From Muribaculaceae bacterium (GTDB lineage Bacteria; Bacteroidota; Bacteroidia; Bacteroidales; Muribaculaceae), in contig JAGAYZ010000015.1 in NCBI GenBank assembly GCA_017940245.1, positions 62,001 to 126,000 of the forward strand: a DNA stretch of 64,000 bases, given 5' to 3'. The translations under genes and the position numbers were made by a program. This document shows positions 51,605-60,400 of the stretch, one piece after another. The notes below the pieces were generated by a model. It made no database searches and was not told the DNA's origin. It was given only the letters and a program-made list of their open reading frames with translations. Each line of letters starts with the position of its first letter. Within the stretch, counting starts at the first letter, position 1.

Positions 51605-52659
51605 TACAAGATTCCATTCAATTCGACTTCAGCGACCCCGACTTTAGCGAAAACGGCCGCGACTACTGGGAGCACTACCGCTATGAGGTGGAGCCGGGAC
51701 AGGAATTGCTGCGCATCGACAAATACCTTGTTGAACGCATTAAGGGCACATCACGCAACCGCATCCAGAATGCGGCCGAGGCCGAGTGCATCCGAGTCAA
51801 CGGGCGACCGGTGAAAAGCAACTACCGCGTCCACCCTGGCGACATCATCAGCGTGGTCATGGATCGGCCGCGATATGAAAATGAGATCGTGGCTCAAGAC
51901 ATTCCGCTCAACATCGTCTATGAAGATGAAGAACTCCTGGTGGTGAACAAACCGGCGGGAATGTGCGTGCACCCGGGGCACGGAAACTACGACGGAACAC
52001 TGGTCAACGCCCTGGCATGGCATTTCAAGGATAACCCCAACTACGATGTCACCGACCCGCGCATGGGGCTGGTTCACCGCATCGACAAAGACACATCCGG
52101 CCTGCTGGTGGTGGCAAAAACACCACGCGCCAAGACCTCACTAGGCAATCAGTTCTTTAACAAGACCACCAAGCGGCAATACATCGCCGTGGTGTGGGGC
52201 GAGATGAAAGACCCCGACGGCACTGTGGTGGGCAACATCGGTCGCAGCCCGCGCGATCGCCTGCTCATGTGCGTTTTCCCCGACGGCGACCAGGGAAAGC
52301 ATGCCGTCACCCACTATCACACACTGGAAAACCTGGCACACGTGGCTGTGGTGCGGTGCCAGTTGGAAACGGGCCGCACGCATCAAATTCGCGTGCACAT
52401 GAAATACATCGGTCACCCTCTGTTCAGCGACGAGCGTTATGGAGGCGACCAGGTGCTGCGTGGCTATAAAACGGCCAGCTACAACCAGTTCATTCAGAAC
52501 TGTTTCAAAATATGTCCCAGACAGGCATTGCATGCCAAGACGCTGGGATTCATCCATCCCGTAACCGGCCAGCAGATGGACTTCGACAGCGAGTTGCCCG
52601 ACGATTTGACCGCTCTCATCAAGAAGTGGCGCGACTACGCTGCAACCCTTAAGCGTTAA
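51601..52659 (+). CDS. rluD: RluA-family pseudouridine synthase (RluD-like)
   Basis: A 352-residue pseudouridine synthase. An N-terminal S4 RNA-binding domain (LLRIDKYLVERIKGTSRNRI, then ECIRVNGRPVKSNYRVHPGD) precedes the catalytic domain, with VHRIDKDTSGLLVVAKTPRA containing the active-site Asp (RxDxxTSG) and ETGRTHQIRVHMKYIGHPL. In E. coli RluD modifies helix 69 of 23S rRNA. It starts at a TTG overlapping the PASTA stop codon by 4 bases; no ATG lies upstream in frame, which supports the TTG start. Confidence 0.93.
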   Translation: MIQDSIQFDFSDPDFSENGRDYWEHYRYEVEPGQELLRIDKYLVERIKGTSRNRIQNAAEAECIRVNGRPVKSNYRVHPGDIISVVMDRPRYENEIVAQDIPLNIVYEDEELLVVNKPAGMCVHPGHGNYDGTLVNALAWHFKDNPNYDVTDPRMGLVHRIDKDTSGLLVVAKTPRAKTSLGNQFFNKTTKRQYIAVVWGEMKDPDGTVVGNIGRSPRDRLLMCVFPDGDQGKHAVTHYHTLENLAHVAVVRCQLETGRTHQIRVHMKYIGHPLFSDERYGGDQVLRGYKTASYNQFIQNCFKICPRQALHAKTLGFIHPVTGQQMDFDSELPDDLTALIKKWRDYAATLKR

Positions 52660-52719
52660 TACCGCCCTTGTTTTTCCCATACTTTACACCTGCATAGTAG
52701 GCACTTTTTTCATTCCTTC

Positions 52720-52751
52720 TTTGCATGATTACGTTTTTTGCACTATATTTG
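52720..52751 (+). promoter_or_regulatory. consensus promoter of the acyltransferase gene
   Basis: TTTG (52720-52723), a 20-nt spacer and TATATTTG (52744-52751), 40 bases before the ATG. One of the best matches to the Bacteroidetes promoter in the window. Confidence 0.7.
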
Positions 52752-52791
52752 CAATCAAAACGATTAGTACACCATTAAAATCTACCGAAAT

Positions 52792-53973
52792 ATGAACATG
52801 GAAGAAGAAAAAGTGATCATGCCGGCCGAATACAACGACATCTGCCCCATTGCCGACAAAGATTTCCATAACGAAATGTCGATTCTCGTAGAGGAACCTG
52901 CCTTTCAGCAAATCGTGGGCATGGTTTTGCCCAATTACAAGTATAGCGAACTCAAGCATATTCTGCTCGGCTTGAACACCAAGCACGAATTCCAGCTGAA
53001 AATCATGAAGCCCTATCTCGACGGGCTACTGGCAAAAACCACATCGGGACTCACCTCCAGCGGAATAGAGAATCTGGACAAGGACATTCCAAACCTGTTC
53101 ATCACCAATCACCGCGACATCGTGCTCGATGCCGGCCAACTGGGCTACTTGCTGCTCAAGGAAGGACGCAAATCGTGCGAAATCGCCATCGGCAACAATC
53201 TGCTCATCTTCGACTGGATCAATAAGCTGGTGCGACTCAACAAGAGTTTCATCGTCAAGCGCAACCTGGGCCGCATCCAGACCCTTCAAGCCGCTATCCA
53301 GCTATCGGGCTACATGCACTTTGCCATCACTCAGAAGAAAGAATGTATCTGGCTCGCCCAGCGCGAAGGACGCTGCAAGGACAGCAACGACCGCACTCAG
53401 GAAAGCCTCATCAAGATGCTCACCTACGGCGCACGCGACAAGTCTATCGTCGAGGCCCTCAAGGAACTCAACATCGCTCCCATCGCCATCAGCTATGAGT
53501 ATGATCCCAACGATTACCTCAAAGCCAAGGAATTCCTCATGCGCGACAAGAATCCCAACTGGAAAAAGAGTCCGCAAGACGACCTCATCAGCATGCAGAC
53601 GGGAATTCAAGGATTCAAGGGGCAAGTGCATTACAGTTTCACACCATGCATCAACGACGAGCTGGACAAGATTCCCGCCGACCTCGACAAGATGCTCACC
53701 GTGACGCGCATCTGCCACATCATCGACCGCGCCATCCACGAGAATTACAAGATTTTCAAGACCAACTACATCGCACACGACATCTTGTTCGACAACAAGG
53801 ACTTTGTCGACAAATACACGCCCGAAGAGAAAGAAGCATTCACTAAGTATCTCTCGGACCAAATCAGCAAGACCGACATCAAGCTCAGCGAGTTTGACCG
53901 ATATTACATGTTCAACAAGATGTTGCAGATGTACTCCAACCCGCTCACCAACCAGCTAGAAGCGCTCAAATAA
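52792..53973 (+). CDS. 1-acylglycerol-3-phosphate acyltransferase-like (PlsB/PlsC fold)
   Basis: A 393-residue protein of the glycerolipid acyltransferase fold. NLFITNHRDIVLDAG holds the NHxxxxD motif (H and D); FIVKRNLGRIQT, WLAQREGRCKDSND (the E-G-R block) and LNIAPIAISYEYDPND follow, matching the four conserved blocks. It lacks membrane segments, unlike E. coli PlsC. It probably transfers acyl groups to a lipid precursor. The metallophosphoesterase gene follows 3 bases later. Confidence 0.85.
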   Translation: MNMEEEKVIMPAEYNDICPIADKDFHNEMSILVEEPAFQQIVGMVLPNYKYSELKHILLGLNTKHEFQLKIMKPYLDGLLAKTTSGLTSSGIENLDKDIPNLFITNHRDIVLDAGQLGYLLLKEGRKSCEIAIGNNLLIFDWINKLVRLNKSFIVKRNLGRIQTLQAAIQLSGYMHFAITQKKECIWLAQREGRCKDSNDRTQESLIKMLTYGARDKSIVEALKELNIAPIAISYEYDPNDYLKAKEFLMRDKNPNWKKSPQDDLISMQTGIQGFKGQVHYSFTPCINDELDKIPADLDKMLTVTRICHIIDRAIHENYKIFKTNYIAHDILFDNKDFVDKYTPEEKEAFTKYLSDQISKTDIKLSEFDRYYMFNKMLQMYSNPLTNQLEALK

Positions 53974-53976
53974 GCC

Positions 53977-55179
53977 ATGAGAATCTTTTGGCTGCCTTTC
54001 TTGCTGGCCTTGTGCCTGAACATTGCCATCGACTTCTTCATCTACAAGCAGATGAAGAAGTCGAATTTGCATGCCACACACATCTTGTCGCGACTGCATG
54101 TGGTGCTGGCCGTGGCAGCCCATACCGCAATGCTGGTCACACTCTTGCTACCACTCTCAGGCAACGGCACTATGGTAAATGCAATGAAGGTGATTTGGTG
54201 CTACGCCATGTTCTACTTCCCTAAATTCCTGTGGGCACTTATCTATGCGGTAGCATTACCGCATTTCTGGCCTAAATGGCTCAAGCGCGCACTCAGCGTT
54301 GCGGCACTAAGCATTGCCTTACTGGTGATGGGCATCATGTGGCAGGGATTCCGCACCACGCCCTATTCAATCCAAAAGTCCGATGTCACAATCGGCAGTC
54401 CACACCTGCCGGCGGCCTTCGATGGTTACCGCATCTGCCACATCAGCGACCTGCACCTGGGCACCTACGGCAACGACACCGCTTTTGTAGCCGCTTGTGT
54501 GGATTCCATCAACGCACTGCATCCCGATCTCATCGTTTTCACCGGCGACTTGGTGAGCCGCACCACCAGCGAGGCCATTCCCTTCAAATCCATATTATGC
54601 AGATTGAAGGCCCGCGACGGCGTTTTGTCGATTCTTGGCAATCACGACTATGATGACTACACCAACATGACTGCCGCACAACGCAAGCAAGACCACGAGT
54701 CACTGTGCCGGCTGCAAAAAGAGTGCAGTTGGACGCTGCTTAACAACACCACATCCACGCTCCACCGAGACGGCGACAGCATCATCGTAGTGGGGACCGA
54801 GAACTACAGTGTCAAGCACACACCCGACTACAGTCGTCTCGACAGCACCATCAGCACCATTGACTGCAAGCGCAATTTCACCATTCTACTGCAACACAAT
54901 CCGCAGATGTGGCGCAACAGGGTGTTGAAGAATGACTACGCCATCGATTTGACATTGAGCGGACACACCCATGCCATGCAGATGATGGTGACCATGTGCG
55001 GCAAGAGATTCTCGCCAGCACAGTGGGTTTATGACGAATGGGGAGGACTTTATACCCAAGGACAACGGCACCTCTACGTCAACATCGGCCTGGGCATGGT
55101 GGGCATCCCCGCCCGCATCGGGAGTGCCAAACCCGAAATCACCCTGCTCACCCTCAAGTGTTCAACAACTCCACGATAA
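53977..55179 (+). CDS. membrane metallophosphoesterase (calcineurin-like)
   Basis: A 400-residue protein with four N-terminal membrane segments (residues about 1-120: FLLALCLNIAIDFFI, LHVVLAVAAHTAMLVTLLLP, ALIYAVALPHF, VAALSIALLVMGIMW) and a C-terminal calcineurin-like phosphoesterase domain. Metal ligands are ICHISDLHLGTYG, VFTGDLVSR, ILGNHDYDD and LTLSGHTHAMQM, in the right order. Similar Bacteroidales proteins are annotated as metallophosphoesterases, possibly UDP-2,3-diacylglucosamine-type, but the substrate is not shown. It is co-transcribed with the acyltransferase, so lipid metabolism is suggested. Confidence 0.9.
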   Translation: MRIFWLPFLLALCLNIAIDFFIYKQMKKSNLHATHILSRLHVVLAVAAHTAMLVTLLLPLSGNGTMVNAMKVIWCYAMFYFPKFLWALIYAVALPHFWPKWLKRALSVAALSIALLVMGIMWQGFRTTPYSIQKSDVTIGSPHLPAAFDGYRICHISDLHLGTYGNDTAFVAACVDSINALHPDLIVFTGDLVSRTTSEAIPFKSILCRLKARDGVLSILGNHDYDDYTNMTAAQRKQDHESLCRLQKECSWTLLNNTTSTLHRDGDSIIVVGTENYSVKHTPDYSRLDSTISTIDCKRNFTILLQHNPQMWRNRVLKNDYAIDLTLSGHTHAMQMMVTMCGKRFSPAQWVYDEWGGLYTQGQRHLYVNIGLGMVGIPARIGSAKPEITLLTLKCSTTPR

Positions 55180-55218
55180 AGATATAGAAAATACGAAACT
55201 CTAATCTCTCAACGCAAT

Positions 55219-57357
55219 ATGTCCATATCCGATTTAATTTCCAAAGAACTCAATATTCCCGTTAACCAGGTGACCGGTACTGTGCGACTGCTCGACGACG
55301 GTTCCACTATTCCATTCATCAGCCGTTACCGCAAGGAAGCCACCGGTGGCCTCAACGAAGAGGATATCCAGTCCATCGAGCAACGGTTGCGCTATTATCA
55401 CGAACTGGAACAGCGCCGAGCCACCATCCTCAAGACCATTGAGGCGCAAGACCAACTTACGCCCGAACTGGCCGCGCGCATCAACGCCTGCTGGAACGCC
55501 ACCGAGCTGGAAGACTTGTACCTGCCCTACAAGCCCAAACGCAAAACCCGAGCCGAAGCGGCACGGCAGCGAGGACTGGAACCCCTGGCACGCATCATCA
55601 TGGCGCAACGTGAAAGCGACATTGATGCCAGGGCCGGACAATTTGTAGATGGTGACAAAGTGAAATCGACAACCGAAGCCATCGACGGAGCTAAGGACAT
55701 CATCGCCGAGTGGATCAGCGAGGACACTCGCGTGCGCAACGCCGTGCGACGCTCGTTCCGGCACGAGGCCGTGCTCAAATCTCATTTCGTGAAAGGGAAA
55801 GAGATTGAAGGCCGCAACTACGAGAACTATTATGACTTCTCACGACCGCTGCGCCACATATCGTCGCACCAGTTGCTGGCCATACGCCGCGGCGAGAAAG
55901 AAGGATTCCTGCGCGTGAGCATCGACATCAACGACGACCGCGCCCTTGACAACATAGGTCGCATCGTGGTCAAGGGGCAAGGGCCAGCTTCGGTGATGGT
56001 TGATGAGGCTGCTCAGGACAGTTATAAGCGACTACTTAAACCACAAATCGAGACCGAATTTGCCGCTCTGTCGAAAGAACGAGCCGATGCCGAAGCCATC
56101 GACACATTCGCCCAGAACGTGCGCCAACTGCTTTTTGCACCTCCGCTCGGGCGCAAGCGCATCATGGCCATCGACCCGGGCTTCCGCACCGGTTGCAAGG
56201 TGGTATGCCTCGACCAGCAAGGCAACTTGCTCTACCACGATGTGATCTACCCCACCGCTCCGCACAACGATGTGCAGGGTGCCACCGCCACTGTGCAGCA
56301 ACTGGCCCGCAAATTCGGCATCGAGGCCATAGCTGTGGGCAACGGCACAGCCAGCCGCGAGACGGAGCAGTTCCTGAAGCGTGTGCGATTTGACCGGCGC
56401 ATCGATATACACGTGGTGAGCGAAAACGGTGCCAGCGTCTACTCGGCTTCAAAGGTTGCTCGCGACGAGTTTCCCGACAAAGACGTAACCGTGCGCGGTG
56501 CCGTCTCCATCGGGCGCCGCCTGCTCGATCCGCTGGCCGAATTGGTGAAAATCGACCCCAAATCCATCGGTGTGGGCCAGTACCAGCACGATGTGGACCA
56601 AACCAAGCTCAAGGAGTCGCTCGACTTTACCGTGACCAGTTGCGTAAACAGTGTGGGCGTAAACGTGAACACGGCTTCCAAAGAACTCCTCACCTACGTA
56701 GCCGGACTAGGGCCAACACTGGCGCAAAACATCGTCAACTACCGTGCTCAGCATGGCGACTTCACCTCACGTCACCAGTTGCTCGATGTGCCCAAACTGG
56801 GAACTAAGACCTTCACACAGGCCGCAGGCTTCCTGCGCATCCCCGAGAGCGAGAATCCACTCGACAACTCGGCCGTGCACCCCGAGCGATATGAACTGGT
56901 CGGCCAGATGGCACGCGACTGCCACTGCACTGTGGCCGACCTCATCGCCCACAAAGAGCAACGCGAGAAAATTGACCTGAAACGCTACATCAGCGACAAC
57001 GTGGGCCAGCCCACACTGCTCGACATCATGCACGAGTTGGAGAAACCGGGACGCGATCCGCGCCAGGGAGTCACCCACGTGGAATTTGACGAAAATGTGA
57101 CCGACATCAAAGACCTGCACGAGGGCATGGAACTGAATGGGGTGGTCACCAATATCACCCAGTTTGGAGCCTTCGTGGATATAGGTATGCACAAAGAGGG
57201 ACTGGTGCACATCTCACAGATGGCCGACCGCCGTGTCGACAACCCTTCACGCGTGGTGCACATCGGGCAACCCGTGCGCGTGCACGTGGTGAGCGTGGAT
57301 ATCGACCGCCAACGCATCGCCCTGTCCATGCGCCGACTCTCGGGCCAAAAGCTATAG
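55219..57357 (+). CDS. tex: Tex RNA-binding transcription accessory protein
   Basis: A 712-residue Tex: N-terminal Tex domain (VTGTVRLLDDGSTIPFISRY, then RKEATGGLNE), a YqgF-like domain (AIDPGFRTGCKVV), the helix-hairpin-helix part (ELLTYVAGLGPTLAQNIVNY, then YELVGQMARDC) and a C-terminal S1 domain (GVVTNITQFGAFVDIGMHKE, then GLVHISQMADR). It binds nucleic acids and ribosomes. Standard length. Starts 39 bases after the phosphoesterase, ends at a strong bidirectional terminator. Confidence 0.97.
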   Translation: MSISDLISKELNIPVNQVTGTVRLLDDGSTIPFISRYRKEATGGLNEEDIQSIEQRLRYYHELEQRRATILKTIEAQDQLTPELAARINACWNATELEDLYLPYKPKRKTRAEAARQRGLEPLARIIMAQRESDIDARAGQFVDGDKVKSTTEAIDGAKDIIAEWISEDTRVRNAVRRSFRHEAVLKSHFVKGKEIEGRNYENYYDFSRPLRHISSHQLLAIRRGEKEGFLRVSIDINDDRALDNIGRIVVKGQGPASVMVDEAAQDSYKRLLKPQIETEFAALSKERADAEAIDTFAQNVRQLLFAPPLGRKRIMAIDPGFRTGCKVVCLDQQGNLLYHDVIYPTAPHNDVQGATATVQQLARKFGIEAIAVGNGTASRETEQFLKRVRFDRRIDIHVVSENGASVYSASKVARDEFPDKDVTVRGAVSIGRRLLDPLAELVKIDPKSIGVGQYQHDVDQTKLKESLDFTVTSCVNSVGVNVNTASKELLTYVAGLGPTLAQNIVNYRAQHGDFTSRHQLLDVPKLGTKTFTQAAGFLRIPESENPLDNSAVHPERYELVGQMARDCHCTVADLIAHKEQREKIDLKRYISDNVGQPTLLDIMHELEKPGRDPRQGVTHVEFDENVTDIKDLHEGMELNGVVTNITQFGAFVDIGMHKEGLVHISQMADRRVDNPSRVVHIGQPVRVHVVSVDIDRQRIALSMRRLSGQKL

Positions 57358-57381
57358 ACCTTGGGCTAGCCGAATAACAGT

Positions 57382-57412
57382 GCAGGCTGGAGAAACGGAT
57401 TCTCCAGCCTGC
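57382..57412. terminator. bidirectional hairpin between tex and the subtilase
   Basis: A perfect 13-bp stem (57382-57394 with 57400-57412, 5-nt loop) followed by a pyrimidine-rich CTCTCTTC. It lies between two convergent genes, so it can act on both. Confidence 0.75.
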
Positions 57413-57432
57413 TCTCTTCTATCAATTTACAA

Positions 57433-60400
57433 TCATCTCACAACCACTTTGCGGCTCGTGCCGTCGCTCATCATCACAATCACCACGCCACGGTAGTTCT
57501 TGTCGACGCGCTGGCCGGCAACATTATAGCGAGCCACTTCTACGGCTGCACCAGCCTTGAGGTCGCTTACGGCAGTGATCACATCACCTTCCACGCGACC
57601 CACATCGGTCATGCCACTGAGCGGATACACCACATAACTGTTAGATACACCTGCCTTGCGCGGAGCTTTAATCGATGAGCTGGCAACCTGCTCGTGGCGC
57701 ACCATGCCCACGAAGTTATACACATATCCATTTCGCAACTCGGGCATCGTGCCGTCATATTCACTATCGTTGGCATAGAATCCACCGTCGAGATGCGCCT
57801 GGTTGCTTGAGCCGGTTGCAGGCGGAACGACGAAACTTCCCGTCTCCTCGTCCCACATTGCCCAGTTGATTTGAGCAATCTCCATCGGCTTGGGCGTCAC
57901 AAAGAAGTAGGTATTGCCATCCGAACCCGTCTGCGTAGTGCCCAAGAAGTTACAGGTAATGTAGGTGTTAACATTTTCCATGTAATTCACAGCCTGTTCG
58001 GTTTCATCATAGATTTGCGGCACAAGCGAGGTCGCTACCGTAGGATTGGTGCGGTCGATAAATTGTCCGCTCACACCTTTTAGGCGGCGGCCCATCAGCG
58101 GCACCACTTCGTTGCTCCATCCGGCACTGTTATACAAGACCACCCAGTTGCTCTGGTCCCAGTCACCGTTCTGCAAGCCGGCTTTGGTCTTCACATAGTC
58201 AATCTGGCCTTCTTCTATAATGCTCTTGCTGGCAAATTGATTATCGTCTTTGCAGTAAAGCTTTTTACTGTCGCCCGACACATACACCAGTCGCAGGTCG
58301 CCAGCCACAATCTTATAGTGCTGCTGTTCGACACCTGCGTCCACCAGTTCGGCCAGCGTCTTCTCGTCAGGCAGTGGAGTGCGGAACGCCACCTCGTAGA
58401 AATAGCTCCTTGCTCCTCCCACATACACACGATAAATCTTCGCTGGATCTAGCTCTATTGATGTCATGGTCACATCCGAACTCGTCGTATAAGTACTTTG
58501 GATATCGGTACGAGTTTCACTCATAGTGAGTGTTCCATCGGTATTCTCCGTAAGTTCAAAAATTTGAATAAATGCCGGATAGGAACTTGTCGTTCCACTC
58601 GTATTATAGCCATAAGCCTTCACTTGCGTACAATTAGTAACGTTATAGTAGGTATAGGCCAAATCCGTGTTTGTGGTACTCACTTGGCCCAGGCCATAAC
58701 TCTTGGTACTTGTGAAGTAATAATCGTCGCCGGGGAACACATCGGTAGCGTCCCAGGCGAGACCTTCGGTTTCCGACACGTGGATATAATAGTTATTATA
58801 ATTGCCAACCCAATTCTGATCATTGTAAAGCCAGGCCTCTCTTGCCATATAGACAGGCATGGTCAACCAAGCAACTTGATCGGTTACATTCTCAGTGTAT
58901 TTATATGGATTGTCTATCACATCTACATACCAGTTTCCAGTGCTTATGGTACCATAATTAGCAATGTCAAGGTAACGGCTATATGCCGAGCCTGGCTTTC
59001 CTACCGATCCATAAAGTCCTAATTGCGCACTGGCTTCACCACTAGAAACCATTACCTGCGCGCGATAAGAGCCATCATATTCAGGAGCGTTAAACGTCAC
59101 AGTCACTTCTACTCCAGCAGAAGCATCAGCTCGACTGACTGAAGAAACTGAAATGTCATATACACCCTTTTCGTCGGTCAAGATCAATGTTACGTCTTCG
59201 GTCAATCGCATTCCTGTAAGTGTAAACGTTTGGGTCTGCATCTGTCCTGGTTCTGCAATAAAGTCTAACTCTTCAGGATCAATCGTCAACGTGGGTTTCG
59301 TCAGCGGTGTCTGGAAACCGATCTCGTAAAGTCGGGAATAGTCGTTATAAACTCTAATCTTATAAATCTTTGATGCATCAAGAGCCGAAGATGTAATTAA
59401 CTCTGTTGCACTATAAACTGTACTTTGAATAGTCTGCACAGCAGTGGTGCCTGCAGTTAGTGTGCCATCGGCGTTTTCAGTACACTCATAGATTGTCATT
59501 ATCAACGGATAGTTAGAGCTACTATTGTAAGCATACTGCTTAACCAAAGTACAGTTAGTAACGTAGAAGTCTTGGTAGTCCTCGGTCCAGTTTGCATAAT
59601 AGCTTGTTCCAGTTGCACCAAAGTAAGTATCATCACCAAAGAATATATCGGTTGCATCCCATGAACCCGCTGAACTCTTAATCGTATTTGGTGTGAACCA
59701 CTTTTGAGTATCGCTTGCGATATTCACACCATAGTTAGCTACAGTGAGCCATGCACAATCATCTTCGGGATATTCTTTATATTGATACAAGTTTTCAATG
59801 CTTGATGTGGGCCATCCAGCTGCATTGATGGTAGCATATTTGGCGATGTTCAGATAGTTGTCGCTGGCTGTGCCACCATCGGCGCTTACACCAATCAGTG
59901 ATATCGTTTCTGAAAGATTACCACTAACAACAGTTACCGTACCGGTGAAAGTGCCTTCGGTTTCGGAACTGAACGAAACGGTTACATCGCTGCCTGCTTG
60001 GGCATCACTTATGCTGATGTTTGTTGGATTCACGGCAAAAACGCCATTTTGGTCGGTGAGGGTCACTGCTACATTATCAGTCAACAATCTTCCCTTCACG
60101 TTGAATGTGGCAGTTGCAGTCTCACCGGGAGCAGCCTTGATCGAAAGTTCAGATGGTGTAACACTTAGAGATGGCTTGTTGAGTGGAGTTTGGAAAGCTA
60201 TCTCATACATATAGCCGCGATAAATGCTTGTCTCAACCTTATAAATCTTGGATGCCTCAAGATCATCAGCAGTAAGCGTGAATGTTGTGGTTGAACTGTT
60301 TGTAAGACTCTTCGTCGCAGTGGTAGAGGGTATCAAGTTATCACCATTCTTTGTGCATTCATACACTTTGAGTGAAGCCGGATAAGTAGCATTAGTCCCA